Shown here one piece after another: positions 37,356 to 49,455 of a stretch of 58,033 bases of DNA. The stretch covers positions 1 through 58,033 of the forward strand of contig JAISJK010000083.1 in the NCBI GenBank assembly GCA_031261565.1, written 5' to 3'. Each line of letters starts with the position of its first letter. Position 1 is the first letter of the stretch. Position numbers and translations under genes: made by a program. The notes beneath the pieces are model-generated. The model ran no database searches. It was not told where the DNA came from and saw nothing but the letters and a program-made list of their open reading frames with translations. Source of the DNA: Candidatus Adiutrix sp. (GTDB lineage: Bacteria > Desulfobacterota > Desulfarculia > Adiutricales > Adiutricaceae).

Positions 37356-38234
37356 TTAAAACTGGTCAATTTTTACCACCAGGCCCTCCAGGGCCAGGCA
37401 GCCGGTTTCTTCATACTCGGGGCGGTTTAGGGAAAAGAGGTAGGCCCGCTCGCTGACGGCGGCCTGGAGGTGGATCAGCACGTGGGTTTTAAACTGTTCC
37501 GGGCTGATGCGGTTCAGCACGGTCAGGGAGGGAGAGTTGGCCCCGATGGACGCGTTTAAGGCCGGATTTTTAAAAAACCTGGCCTCCGGCCGCTCCAGAA
37601 GGGGCATCAACTCCACCTGCCCGGCCGGCACCGAGCCCAAAAGATGGATGTAAGCCGCCCGGCTGAAACCCGTCCGCCCCACCGGCCTGACCGTCATCCG
37701 GCCCGCGTCGTCAAAATCCATTTCCTTGTAGTTGCTGCCCAATGACCAGGAAGCCAGTTTCAGATTCTGATTGATGGCCACATCCAAAAGGCCCAGGCGC
37801 ACATTCTTCAGGGGGAAGGGGGCCGTGCCGGAGGAAAGGCCGGCCGCGCCGCCCCCAGCCCAGGCGCAGTCGGCCACCAGCCGATCCAGATAAGCCGTGG
37901 CCAGACGATCCTCCCGGGCCGCCTGGGCGGCCAGTTCCCGCTCCAGAGCCAGACTCTTCTGATAGGCGGCCCGGGGCCGGCGGGCCACAAAGCTCTTGCG
38001 CAGGCGGCGAAAACCAGCCGGGTTCTTATCCAGATTCAGGGCTTCAAAAGCCAGATTCAATTCCACGGCCCGGTCAATCGTCTCCGATCGGGGACGCCGC
38101 CGAACCACATCCGGGTGAACCGTCTTCTGCAAAGCCCGATACATGGATTTCAGCACCGAAAAAAGAGCCTTCTCCGGCAGCGAGCCCACCATTTCCGGAG
38201 TCAGGCCAAAGATTTCAAAGGGATTTCTGGCCAT
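37356..38234 (-). CDS. Divergent J-domain-containing protein of unknown function
   Basis: FEIFGLTPEMV...LKSMYRALQKTVHPDVVRRRP...AVELNLAFEALN, HPD present. Confidence 0.65.
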   Translation of the reverse strand: MARNPFEIFGLTPEMVGSLPEKALFSVLKSMYRALQKTVHPDVVRRRPRSETIDRAVELNLAFEALNLDKNPAGFRRLRKSFVARRPRAAYQKSLALERELAAQAAREDRLATAYLDRLVADCAWAGGGAAGLSSGTAPFPLKNVRLGLLDVAINQNLKLASWSLGSNYKEMDFDDAGRMTVRPVGRTGFSRAAYIHLLGSVPAGQVELMPLLERPEARFFKNPALNASIGANSPSLTVLNRISPEQFKTHVLIHLQAAVSERAYLFSLNRPEYEETGCLALEGLVVKIDQF

Positions 38235-39011
38235 TCAACGCTTGTTGGTCACCGCCAGCCTGGCCAGGGTGACCTCATGGCAACTGTGGGCGATGATGGG
38301 GCTCAGGGTGATGTGGCCGTTGCGGATATGAGCCACATCAGTGGAGAAGCCGGCCTGATCATCAGCCGTGACCATCTCCTGGGAGAGATCGCGCAGCCGC
38401 TGGTAGGAAACCGAGCCGTCATCATTGGGCTCGCCCTCAAAATAATCATCGGACGGGGCTATTTGGGGCCGAGTCCAGAACCAGTCGTTACGGCCGGTGG
38501 AGAGGCGGTCGGGGATGTTCAGATTGACGGCCGTCCCCAGGGGCATATTCCAGGAGCTGAAATTATCGACCACCGCCAGGAGGACATGCACCGCCCTCTT
38601 CCAGTCATAATCGTCGGCCCGCTCCACGGAAGCGGCCAGAGCCGGATAGCCGGCCGCCGCCGCCTCCAGGGCCGCGCCCACGGTGCCGGAGTAGTTGATG
38701 TCAAAGCCCAGGTTGAGGTCGTCATTGATGCCGCTGATGACCATATCCACCGGATCCCTGGCCAGGGCCGAAAAGCCCAGCCGGGCGCAATCGGCCGGGG
38801 TGCCCTGGACGGCAAAGCCCAGAGCCCCGTCGGGCAGGGCCAGGGGGGTCGCTTTGAGGCGGGTGCGCAAGGTAACCGAGTGGGAGGCGGCGCTACGCTG
38901 CCCGTCCGGGGCGCAGACCGTCACCTGGTGACCCCGCTCTTTTAAAGCCGCGTAAGCGGCCAGCAGGCCCGGCGCGGTCAGGCCGTCATCATTGGTCAGT
39001 AGAATATGCAA
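38235..39011 (-). CDS. surE: 5'/3'-nucleotidase SurE
   Basis: MHILLTNDDGLTAPGL...APDGQRSAASHSVTL...GTPADCARLG. Confidence 0.95.
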   Translation of the reverse strand: MHILLTNDDGLTAPGLLAAYAALKERGHQVTVCAPDGQRSAASHSVTLRTRLKATPLALPDGALGFAVQGTPADCARLGFSALARDPVDMVISGINDDLNLGFDINYSGTVGAALEAAAAGYPALAASVERADDYDWKRAVHVLLAVVDNFSSWNMPLGTAVNLNIPDRLSTGRNDWFWTRPQIAPSDDYFEGEPNDDGSVSYQRLRDLSQEMVTADDQAGFSTDVAHIRNGHITLSPIIAHSCHEVTLARLAVTNKR

Positions 39012-39128
39012 GCATCACCCCTCATCCCGTCAATTTATTCATTGACAATTATACCGCATTCAGAGAGGAAATTAAAGCCGCTCTTATTTCTTGAAGCCCG
39101 GAGCGGGCTGGAGTATAATCTTAAGATT

Positions 39129-42128
39129 ATGAGCCAGGTTAAGCCAAAAAAACTGAAAATAAGCATTATCGCCTATTTTGTGGTCACCAATATCGCCTTT
39201 GGCCTCCTTGGCTTTGGCGGGGTCGCCTATAATTTTTTCTGGCAGATCAGCGATCTCAATGTGGAAAAGCTGGGCCTGACCGTCTCCTTCCGGGCCGAGG
39301 CCATTTCGGAGTGGCTGCGGGGGGCCCTGGCCGCCACAGCCAATTCCGCCCACCAGCCCCGGGCCCAAAAAGCGCTGCTACATTATTACCAGGGCGAGAT
39401 CACCCGCGCGGCCCTGGTTGAGACCACTCGGCAAAATCTCACCCTGGCCAACCTCCAAAACAGCGACCTAAACGGTATGATCCGTCTGGATCGCGATGGC
39501 CGCCAGGTCATCCAGCGCGGACGGGAGATACCGCCAGAGTTTTGGTCGGCCTTCAACCCCGGGCCAGATCAGCGCCGGCCCCTGGTCAAGGCGTTTAGCC
39601 AGCCGGAGGGCAAATCGCTGATCCTGATTTACACGCCCATCACCAGCCCCGCCGGCGAGCCCCTGGGCCTGGATATCGCCAGCCTGGACACTGAGCCGGC
39701 CCGGCAGCTCCTGCTTTTCGGCCATGATTTTGGCTTGGAGGCCCAGACCTATCTGACCGCCAGCCAGGACGGACAGTATCTCCTGATCGAGGCCGGCGGG
39801 CCGGAACGGCCTCAAACCCTGCCTCCTGAAATCAGCTCAGCCCTCCGCCAGGCCCGTGAGGCCGGGGAGCTGTTCTTCAAAACCGAAACTTGGATCTGCG
39901 CCCTAGGGCAGGTAACTGAGGCCGACTGGCAGATCCTGATATCCACCGACAACCAGAATCTTTATCAGCCGGTTCTCACCCAGATTAAACGCACCACCCA
40001 GTCTTTCCTGATTTTCTTTAGCCTAGCCCTGGTCGGCCTGTGGTTCCTGGCTTTGAAACCGCTCACCAGCGAGGTGAGTAAAACCACCGGAGCTCTGGAA
40101 GACGAGGTGGAACAGGCGGCCGGGAAGTTGGTGAAAGAAGCGGAGGGCCGAAAGAAAACCGAGACCCGACTGGTGGTGGCCACCCACCGGGCCATAGTGG
40201 CCAAGCAGGCCAAGAGCCAGTTTCTGGCCAACTTGAGCCACGAAATCCGCACGCCCATGAACGCGGTGATCGGCATGACCGATCTGACCCTGTTCACCGA
40301 CCTGACCGATGAGCAGCTGTCCTATCTCACGGAAGTCAAAAAAGCGGCGGCGGTGCTCCTGGAGCAGATCAACAACCTTCTGGATCTTTCCAAGCTGGAA
40401 GATGGCCTGATGGTCATGGAAAGAAGTGATTTCAGTCTGCTGAGCCTGCTGAAACAACTGGCCCGCATTTATGAACCCCTGGCCCTGGATAAAAAACTGT
40501 CTTTCACCTGGCAGCTTGACCCGCGACTCAGCGACTGGCGGCTGGGCGATCAGTTCCGGGTGCGCCAGGCCCTGAATTTCCTGCTGGAGAACGCTTTTAA
40601 ATTCACCGCCTCCGGCGGGGTTGAGCTTCTGGTGCAACCCGGCGGCGGTCGGGATGACTCAGTCAGTTTTAGAGTTAAAGACAGCGGGGTGGGCATTGAC
40701 CCCCAGCGGTTGCCCGATATCTTTGACCCCTTTGTCCAGGCTGACGGCTCGCTGACCAGAACCAGCGGCGGCTCGGGCATGGGCCTGGCCGTCACCAAAA
40801 GACTGGTTGAGCTGATGGGCGGCTCCATCACCGTGGAATCCGCTCTCAATCAGGGTAGCACTTTCCAATTCACCATTGACCTGCCCCCGGCCCTCGGCCG
40901 CCGCGCTGAATCACCGACCACGGCTGATCGGCCCTCGCCTTTGACCACCCTTGAATTGAAGGGCCTGGTGGCCGTGATCGCCGATGATAACGAGGTTAAC
41001 CGGACTGTCCTCCAGGGCTACCTGGCCCACTGGGGCCTCTACTCCCACGCTTTCGCCACTGGCCTGGCCGCTTTAAATTTCCTAAGCGATAGCCCAGGGC
41101 TCAAGCCTGATATTTTCATCATGGATGTGAGGATGCCGGGTCTGACCGCCCTGGAACTGGCTGAGCGGCTGAAAGATAAATCCCCCGCCACCCCGCTAAT
41201 TTTCCTGACCTCGGAGGAGGCCGGTCTGGTGGCGGATTTTCAGGCGGCCGATGACCGCCAGACCGTGACCCTGGGGAAACCTGTGCATAGGGAAACTCTG
41301 CGCGACTGCCTGGCCCACCTCCTGGCCAAAGGAGCGGAGGCCAAAAAAAAGCCGGAAAAGTTGACGAAAACGGAAAAACCGTGCAAAATACTGGTCGTAG
41401 ATGATAACCAGCTGAATCGTAAGCTGGCCGCGACCCTGCTGACCAAACGCGGGCACTCGGTCGATCAGGCCGAAAATGGGCAGCAAGCCCTTGATTCCAT
41501 TTCCACCGTAAAATATGATATGGTGCTGATGGATATTCAAATGCCGGTGATGGATGGTCTGACCGCTGTCCGCCACATCAGGGCTGACCCGGCCAAATAC
41601 GGCCTGAACCTGCCGGTGGTGGCTATGACCGCCCACGCCCTGCCCGGGGATCAGGAAACTTTTGTCAATGCCGGCATGACCGGCTATGTCTCCAAGCCTT
41701 TTAAACCTCAAGAACTGATAGCGGCCGCCGAACAGTCCAGTTCCCGCCCGCCGACCAACCAAAATGACAACGGAGGAAATATTGTGGCTGCTGAACTGGA
41801 TCGCGCCGCTATTCTGGAAAACTTCATGGATGATGAAGAGCTGCTCTTTGAAAGCATTGACCTGTTTCTGGAGCGTATCAGCGAGCGCATGGAAAATCTC
41901 AAAAAGACGGTGGAGGCCAAAGATCCTGATCTCTTCATGCCCGAAGCTCATACCATCAAGGGTATGATCGGCATTTTTTCCACCAAAGAGGCTTTTGAGA
42001 GCTCCAAAAAGCTGGAAATGAAAGGCCGGGCCAAGGACATAAACGGCATTGAGGCTGATTTTAAAACCCTGGAAAACGATCTGGCCGCCCTGGTCACGGC
42101 CCTGCGCACCTGGCGCGCCGGTAGCTGA
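39129..42128 (+). CDS. Hybrid sensor histidine kinase with two receiver domains and a C-terminal Hpt domain
   Basis: LANLSHEIRTPMNAVIGM H-box, HATPase (GGSGMGLAVTKRLVELMGG), REC1 IMDVRMPG, REC2 LVVDDNQLNR/LMDIQMPVMDG, Hpt AHTIKGM. Confidence 0.93.
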   Translation: MSQVKPKKLKISIIAYFVVTNIAFGLLGFGGVAYNFFWQISDLNVEKLGLTVSFRAEAISEWLRGALAATANSAHQPRAQKALLHYYQGEITRAALVETTRQNLTLANLQNSDLNGMIRLDRDGRQVIQRGREIPPEFWSAFNPGPDQRRPLVKAFSQPEGKSLILIYTPITSPAGEPLGLDIASLDTEPARQLLLFGHDFGLEAQTYLTASQDGQYLLIEAGGPERPQTLPPEISSALRQAREAGELFFKTETWICALGQVTEADWQILISTDNQNLYQPVLTQIKRTTQSFLIFFSLALVGLWFLALKPLTSEVSKTTGALEDEVEQAAGKLVKEAEGRKKTETRLVVATHRAIVAKQAKSQFLANLSHEIRTPMNAVIGMTDLTLFTDLTDEQLSYLTEVKKAAAVLLEQINNLLDLSKLEDGLMVMERSDFSLLSLLKQLARIYEPLALDKKLSFTWQLDPRLSDWRLGDQFRVRQALNFLLENAFKFTASGGVELLVQPGGGRDDSVSFRVKDSGVGIDPQRLPDIFDPFVQADGSLTRTSGGSGMGLAVTKRLVELMGGSITVESALNQGSTFQFTIDLPPALGRRAESPTTADRPSPLTTLELKGLVAVIADDNEVNRTVLQGYLAHWGLYSHAFATGLAALNFLSDSPGLKPDIFIMDVRMPGLTALELAERLKDKSPATPLIFLTSEEAGLVADFQAADDRQTVTLGKPVHRETLRDCLAHLLAKGAEAKKKPEKLTKTEKPCKILVVDDNQLNRKLAATLLTKRGHSVDQAENGQQALDSISTVKYDMVLMDIQMPVMDGLTAVRHIRADPAKYGLNLPVVAMTAHALPGDQETFVNAGMTGYVSKPFKPQELIAAAEQSSSRPPTNQNDNGGNIVAAELDRAAILENFMDDEELLFESIDLFLERISERMENLKKTVEAKDPDLFMPEAHTIKGMIGIFSTKEAFESSKKLEMKGRAKDINGIEADFKTLENDLAALVTALRTWRAGS

Positions 42129-42161
42129 AGCCTGAAAGCAGCCCGCCTTTAGACAGCGATA

Positions 42162-44624
42162 ATGACCACTTGGTTGGCCCAGGTGGCGGTGGAGGCGGCC
42201 GTCACCGGGTTTTACACCTACCTGACGCCGCCGGAACTGGCTGACGCTCTAGAAATCGGACAGACGGTGCTGGTGCCGCTGGGAACCAGAGCGGTGATTG
42301 GCTATGTGCTGGATCTGAAGCAGTCGGACGGCCCGCCCTCGCCCCGTCTCAAACCCATCATCGAAATCATCCGGCCGGAACCGCTGTTCGGCCCTTCCCT
42401 GGCCCGTCTGATCAGTTTCATCTCCCATTACTATTTCTACCCGCCCGGCCTGTGCGCCAAAGAAATTCTGCCCGGCGGTCTGTCGCCCTCCCTTCAGAAA
42501 GTCGCTCTCCTGACCGATGTCGCCGGCCCAACCCCGCTGATCGGGGCCGAGGCCGAGTTGCTGGATCGCCTGAAGGCCGCCCCGGAAGGGCTGCCGGTGA
42601 CGGGGCTGAACCAGGAGGGTTTCAGCCCGGCCCTGAAGAAACTGATCGCCGCCGGCCGGGTGGCTTTCCGCCAGACCCTGGCTGGGCGGGGGGGGAAACC
42701 CGCTGGCCAGTGGTGGCTGGGCCCCGCCGCCGAGTTCCCAGCCGACCCGCCTCGTCTGGGGCCCAAGGAGCGATCATTGTGGGCCATGATGCAGGGCGGC
42801 CCGCCCCGGCCCCTGACCTATTACGCCACTTATCTGAAAAACCCGCTAAATCAGGCCCGCAGTCTGGCGGCCAAGGGGCTGGCTGTTTTGAGCCAGCGCG
42901 ATATTTTTCGAGATGATCCCGGCCGGGCCATTTATGCCCCCCCCCAGCCGGCTCCCACCCCCACCGCCCAGCAGTCGGTGGCCCTGGCAGCCATTGACCA
43001 GGCCCTGGAAGCCAAAAATTATCAAGGCTTTCTGCTCTTTGGGGTGACCGGTAGCGGCAAGACCGAGGTCTATCTGCAGGCTGCGGAGAAGACCCTGGCC
43101 GGGGGGCGGGAAGTCCTGTGGCTGGCCCCGGAAATCGCTCTGACCCTGGGCCTGGAGGGCCGTTTAAAGAGCCGTTTTTCCGAGGAAAAGGTGGCGGTGC
43201 TCCACTCGGGGCTGACCACGGCCCAGCGCCACGACCAGTGGCTGCGCATCCGGCGGGGGCTGGCCCCCATTGTGCTTGGCGCCCGCAGCGCTGTCTTCGC
43301 CCCCCTGGAGCATATTGGTCTGGTGGTGGTGGATGAGGAGCACGACTGGGCCTACAAGCAGGATGATGGGCTGCGCTACAACGGCCGCGACCTGGCCCGG
43401 CGGCGGGCGGCCGAGGCCGGGGCGGCTCTGGTGCTGGGCTCGGCCACGCCGTCATTCGAGAGTTATCAGGCCGCTCTGGACGGCCGTCTGACCCTGCTGA
43501 AAATGACCAGCCGACCGGGCCGGGCCGTGCTGCCGGAAGTGGAGCTCATCGACCAGGGGGCCGAGCCCTCTCGCCGACGGGAGGCCCTGAGCCCGCTGCT
43601 CAAAAAGCGCCTGGGCGACACCCTGGCCCGGGGCGAGCAGGCCCTCCTGTTCATTAACCGCCGGGGCCTGGCCAATCTGCCCATGTGCCTCAAGTGCGGC
43701 GAGGTGCTCAAGTGCCCCCACTGCAGCCGCAGCCTGACTCTACATGGGCCTGAGATCCAGGGTGAGCAGTTTTTCGCCCACGCCGAGCTCGGCCCGCACC
43801 AGGTGCTGATTTGCCACTCCTGCGGCTACCGGGCCCACCCGCCTCAGGCCTGCCCGGCCTGTTTTTCCCCCATTTTCCGCTATTTCGGGGTGGGCACTGA
43901 AAAACTGCTGGAACTGGCTGAAAAAGCTTTCCCCGAGATTCGGGGCAGTCGCCTGGACACTGACTCGGCCCGTCTAAAGGGCAGCTTGCAAAAAATCCTG
44001 GGCGGGTTTGCCCGGGGCGAGGCCAACCTGCTGGTGGGCACCCAGATGGCGGCCAAAGGCCACGATTTCCCCAATCTGACCCTGGTGGGGGTGGTGGACG
44101 CCGATTTGGGCTTAAATCTGCCTGACTTCCGGGCGGCCGAGCGCACCTTTCAACTGCTCAGTCAGGTTTCCGGCCGGGCTGGCCGGGCTGACCGGCCCGG
44201 AACCGTGCTGATCCAGACCCTGACGCCCGGGCACCCGGTGCTCCAGGCTGTGGCCGACCACGATTACGAGTCGTTTTTCACCTCGGAAATCGCTGTCCGG
44301 CGCGAATTGGGCTACCCACCTTTTCGTCGGCTGGCTCTAATTCACCTAAGCGGCCCGGACGAGCCGGAGCTGGTCAGGCTGGCCGAAAAGGCCCGAACCC
44401 TGGGCCGGCCCCTGGCTGAGGAGTGGGCGGGGTTGCAATTAATGGGCCCGGTGCCTTCCCCCCTGGCCCGCCTCAAAGACCGTTTCCGCTACCAGTTTCT
44501 GATCCGAGCCGACAGCGTGGCCCGGCGCCATCAGTTTCTGGAAAAATGGCTGCCCATCACCCGATCTTTATTGCCGGCCGGGATCCGGTTGACCGTGGAT
44601 ATCGATCCCTATAACCTTATGTAA
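42162..44624 (+). CDS. priA: Primosomal protein N' (replication restart helicase)
   Basis: [24 protein letters not shown], zinc-binding CLKCGEVLKCPHCSRSLTLH, helicase motifs. Confidence 0.96.
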   Translation: MTTWLAQVAVEAAVTGFYTYLTPPELADALEIGQTVLVPLGTRAVIGYVLDLKQSDGPPSPRLKPIIEIIRPEPLFGPSLARLISFISHYYFYPPGLCAKEILPGGLSPSLQKVALLTDVAGPTPLIGAEAELLDRLKAAPEGLPVTGLNQEGFSPALKKLIAAGRVAFRQTLAGRGGKPAGQWWLGPAAEFPADPPRLGPKERSLWAMMQGGPPRPLTYYATYLKNPLNQARSLAAKGLAVLSQRDIFRDDPGRAIYAPPQPAPTPTAQQSVALAAIDQALEAKNYQGFLLFGVTGSGKTEVYLQAAEKTLAGGREVLWLAPEIALTLGLEGRLKSRFSEEKVAVLHSGLTTAQRHDQWLRIRRGLAPIVLGARSAVFAPLEHIGLVVVDEEHDWAYKQDDGLRYNGRDLARRRAAEAGAALVLGSATPSFESYQAALDGRLTLLKMTSRPGRAVLPEVELIDQGAEPSRRREALSPLLKKRLGDTLARGEQALLFINRRGLANLPMCLKCGEVLKCPHCSRSLTLHGPEIQGEQFFAHAELGPHQVLICHSCGYRAHPPQACPACFSPIFRYFGVGTEKLLELAEKAFPEIRGSRLDTDSARLKGSLQKILGGFARGEANLLVGTQMAAKGHDFPNLTLVGVVDADLGLNLPDFRAAERTFQLLSQVSGRAGRADRPGTVLIQTLTPGHPVLQAVADHDYESFFTSEIAVRRELGYPPFRRLALIHLSGPDEPELVRLAEKARTLGRPLAEEWAGLQLMGPVPSPLARLKDRFRYQFLIRADSVARRHQFLEKWLPITRSLLPAGIRLTVDIDPYNLM

Positions 44625-44636
44625 CGAGATAAAATA

Positions 44637-45554
44637 ATGATTAAAACGTCTGTTTTAAAGGCCTGGTGGCAGGCGGCCCGGCCGCCCTTTTACGTGGCCA
44701 CCCTCATCCCCCTCAGCCTGGGCTTCACCGCTGCGCTCAAACTCACCGGCTCCGGCCGCTGGGGACTTTTCGCTTTAATCCTCTTCGGCTCCTTTGTCAT
44801 CCATCTGGCCACCAACCTGGCCAATGATCTGTTTGACCATATCCAGGGGGTTGACGATGGCCCCAATATCGGCGGCTCCCGGGTCATCCAGGAGGGCAAG
44901 ATCACCCCCCGATCTCTAAAACTGGCCCTGGCGGCTCTCTACAGTCTCGGCCTGGTGGCGGCCCTGCTGATCATCCATATCTCCGGGCAAAAAATGCTCT
45001 GGGCTCTGATTATCTTCGCCGCCCTGTCCAGCTTTTTCTACGTGGCCCCGCCGGTCAAATACGGCCACCGGGCCCTGGGCGAACTCTTTGTCTTCCTCAA
45101 TATGGGCCTAATCATGACCGCCGGCACTTTCTGGGCCCTGACCAGCCAGCCCTGGGCTGACCCCTTGAGCCTCCGGGTGCTGGCCCTGGCCCTGCCAGTG
45201 GCCTTTATGGTGGCTGGCATCCTCTATTACCAGAGCCTGCCGGAAATCGACACCGACCTGGCCGCCGGGAAGCACACCCTGGCCAACCGGCTGGGCCGCA
45301 GCCGGGCCGCCTTGGTCTTCGGCCTCTGGTGGCCCCTGGTCTGGCTCCTGATGCTCAACCTTTGGCTGGCCGGTCTGGCCGCCTGGCCGGCCGCTCTGGG
45401 GCCGCTGACCGCCCCCCTTCACCTGGCGGCCGTCAAAAAAATCAGGGCGGCCGGCCAGGACGACTGGCTGGGGCTTGACGCTCACGGCCACCTGATCCGC
45501 AAGCTCTACTTTGCCAATGGCCTCCTCCTGATCCTGGCCGTAGCCCTGAACTAA
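44637..45554 (+). CDS. UbiA-family prenyltransferase, MenA-like
   Basis: NLANDLFDHIQGVDD (NDxxD), YYQSLPEIDTDLAAGKHTLANRLG. Confidence 0.85.
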   Translation: MIKTSVLKAWWQAARPPFYVATLIPLSLGFTAALKLTGSGRWGLFALILFGSFVIHLATNLANDLFDHIQGVDDGPNIGGSRVIQEGKITPRSLKLALAALYSLGLVAALLIIHISGQKMLWALIIFAALSSFFYVAPPVKYGHRALGELFVFLNMGLIMTAGTFWALTSQPWADPLSLRVLALALPVAFMVAGILYYQSLPEIDTDLAAGKHTLANRLGRSRAALVFGLWWPLVWLLMLNLWLAGLAAWPAALGPLTAPLHLAAVKKIRAAGQDDWLGLDAHGHLIRKLYFANGLLLILAVALN

Positions 45555-45578
45555 TTTCCAAAAAAAAGAATCCGGCGC

Positions 45579-45606
45579 TTGACATGCCTCGGACAATGGT
45601 TATATT
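45579..45606 (+). promoter_or_regulatory. Sigma70-type promoter of groESL
   Basis: TTGACA (45579-45584), 16-nt spacer, TATATT (45601-45606). Confidence 0.75.
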
Positions 45607-45614
45607 TTTACCCG

Positions 45615-45641
45615 TTAGCAGACTGGCATTGAGAGTGCTAA
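45615..45641 (+). promoter_or_regulatory. CIRCE element (HrcA operator) with imperfect left arm
   Basis: TTAGCAGAC-TGGCATTGA-GAGTGCTAA vs TTAGCACTC-N9-GAGTGCTAA, just downstream of the -10 box. Confidence 0.85.
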
Positions 45642-45703
45642 TTTTTCAGCCCCGGTTTTCTGAGGCTTAATCTGAGAGAAGCATTGCGAAAGGAGCAATC
45701 AAC

Positions 45704-45994
45704 ATGAACGTTCGTCCTTTGTCGGACCGCGTCCTGGTCAAGCGCCTGGATGAAGAAGAAAAAACTAAAGGCGGCATTATCATTCCCGACACCGCCAAGG
45801 AAAAGCCGCAGCAAGGCCGGGTCGTGGCCATTGGCGATGGTAAACTTCTAGATAACGGCAACCGCGTTCAACCGGCGGTCAAAGTCGGCGAAGTGGTTCT
45901 CTTCGGCAAATATTCCGGCACGGAAATCAAAGTCGATGGTGAGGAATACCTGATTCTGCGCGAAGACGACATCTTTGGCGTTTTCGGCCAATAA
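45704..45994 (+). CDS. groES: Co-chaperonin GroES
   Basis: [38 protein letters not shown]. Confidence 0.98.
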   Translation: MNVRPLSDRVLVKRLDEEEKTKGGIIIPDTAKEKPQQGRVVAIGDGKLLDNGNRVQPAVKVGEVVLFGKYSGTEIKVDGEEYLILREDDIFGVFGQ

Positions 45995-46016
45995 CCGTTA
46001 TTACAGAAAGTTTTAA

Positions 46017-47687
<1,671 letters not shown>

Positions 47688-47715
47688 GATCGCCCCGTCT
47701 TTTAGCCGATATTCC

Positions 47716-47754
47716 AACGGCCGGGCCAGCCAACTGCTGGCCTGGCCGTTTTTT
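47716..47754 (+). terminator. groESL intrinsic terminator
   Basis: 15-bp stem AACGGCCGGGCCAGC/GCTGGCCTGGCCGTT (one G-U), loop CAACT, T tract. Confidence 0.9.
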
Positions 47755-47763
47755 ATATCCCTA

Positions 47764-49164
47764 TCAGCACCGCCTCTTTAAGAGCCGGAAACCGGCATAA
47801 ACCAAGATCACCCAAATGGGCACGGCCACCACAGCTCTGACCATGCCTAAATCAGGGGTGGCCATCGCGCCCACGATAAAGAGGGTGGTCGCCAGACATA
47901 GATAATTGCTGAAAGGATACCCTGGGGACGGGAAGATGGTTCGATGCTGGTGATTGATCATATATTGCCTGAATTTCAAGTGGGCCAGGCTGATCATGGC
48001 CCAGTTGATGACCAGGGCGGCCACCACCACGCTCATGGCCACCTGGAAGGCGTCAATCCAGGCCGGCAGGAAGTAGTTGAGAGGCACCACCAAAAAAGTC
48101 AGGACGCCCGAGAGGAGCATGGCCGGGCCAGGCACACCCCGGCTGTCTGTTTTATTGAACAATTTAGGCGCATTGCCCTGAAGGGCCAAACCGTAGAGCA
48201 TCCGGCTATTGCAATAGACGCAACTGTTGTAGACCGACAGAGCGGCCGTCAGCACCACGAAATTAAGAGTTCCGGCGACCGCCTTGAAACCGATGCGGTC
48301 AAAAATCATGACGAAGGGGCTGTCGGTGGGATGCAAATTGCTCCAGTGATACAGCGACAGCAAAACAACCAAAATACCGATGTAGAAACACAAGATGCGG
48401 TAAATGACCTGATTGACCGCCTGCGGAATAACCTCCTGCGGGTTGTCGGCCTCGGCGGCGGTTATGCCGATCAGTTCCAGGCCGCCAAAGGCGAAGGTTA
48501 TGATCGGCACAGCCAGGAGCAAACCTTTCAAACCATTGGGAAAGAACCCGCCATAGGCCGGATCGCCGGCGTGTTCGCCTGTTGTGGGAGTTTGCCATAA
48601 ATTTTTTAACCCGGAGCCGGGGGCCAGCTCAGGATTCAGTAAAAGGATATAGGCGCCGATACAGATCATGGAGGCTAGAGCGGCCAGCTTGATAATGGCG
48701 AACCAGAATTCCATCTCCCCAAAAGCCTTGACCGTGGCCAGATTGATGGCGTTGATAAGCACAAAAAAAATGAGCGCGGAGACCCAGGTAGCCAGACCGG
48801 GAAACCAGTATTGCATATAAGCGGCCACGGCCGTCAATTCGGACACGGCTACCATAACGTAGAGAATCCAGTAATTCCAGCCAGCCAAAAACCCCGGAAA
48901 TTCACCCCAATATTTATAGGCGAAATAGCTGAAGGATCCGGCTTTAGGCTCCTCGGTATCCATTTCACCCAATTGGCGCATGATCAAAAAGGCCAGCAGA
49001 CCGGCCAGGGCGTAACCTAGGATGACTGAGGGTCCAGCCACAAAAATGGCCCCGCCCGTGCCCAAAAACAAACCGGTGCCTACAGCGCCACCCAAGGCAA
49101 TGAGTTGGATGTGACGATTTTTCAGCCCCCGTTTCAGGCTCCCTTCCTGAACTTCTCTAATCAT
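47764..49164 (-). CDS. APC-family amino acid permease
   Basis: LKNRHIQLIALGGAVGTGLFLGTGGAIFVAGPSVILGYALAGL. Confidence 0.92.
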   Translation of the reverse strand: MIREVQEGSLKRGLKNRHIQLIALGGAVGTGLFLGTGGAIFVAGPSVILGYALAGLLAFLIMRQLGEMDTEEPKAGSFSYFAYKYWGEFPGFLAGWNYWILYVMVAVSELTAVAAYMQYWFPGLATWVSALIFFVLINAINLATVKAFGEMEFWFAIIKLAALASMICIGAYILLLNPELAPGSGLKNLWQTPTTGEHAGDPAYGGFFPNGLKGLLLAVPIITFAFGGLELIGITAAEADNPQEVIPQAVNQVIYRILCFYIGILVVLLSLYHWSNLHPTDSPFVMIFDRIGFKAVAGTLNFVVLTAALSVYNSCVYCNSRMLYGLALQGNAPKLFNKTDSRGVPGPAMLLSGVLTFLVVPLNYFLPAWIDAFQVAMSVVVAALVINWAMISLAHLKFRQYMINHQHRTIFPSPGYPFSNYLCLATTLFIVGAMATPDLGMVRAVVAVPIWVILVYAGFRLLKRRC

Positions 49165-49173
49165 GAACCCTGC

Positions 49174-49443
49174 TTATTGTATTTTTTTTTGAGTTTTCCT
49201 GGGCAGATATTTTTTAAGCGCTTTCGCCAGTTGATCCGGACAGGAAGTCGCCCGGCGACCGCACTTTATCCCCGCCAAAAGCTCCACAACTTCAGCAATA
49301 TTGCGGCCCTCAGCGAGGCGGGCCAAACCCTGCAGATTGCCGTCGCACCCCTTCTCAAAGTGGATATCGTGAACGACATCACCGTCTATTTCAAATTCTA
49401 TATGGGTTGAGCAAACCTTTTTGGGTGAATATGTATGCTTCAT
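49174..49443 (-). CDS. TSCPD-domain protein
   Basis: VCSTHIEFEIDGDVVHDIHFEKGCDGNLQGLARL...GIKCGRRATSCPDQLAKAL. Confidence 0.88.
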   Translation of the reverse strand: MKHTYSPKKVCSTHIEFEIDGDVVHDIHFEKGCDGNLQGLARLAEGRNIAEVVELLAGIKCGRRATSCPDQLAKALKKYLPRKTQKKIQ

Positions 49444-49455
49444 TATGACACCTGG

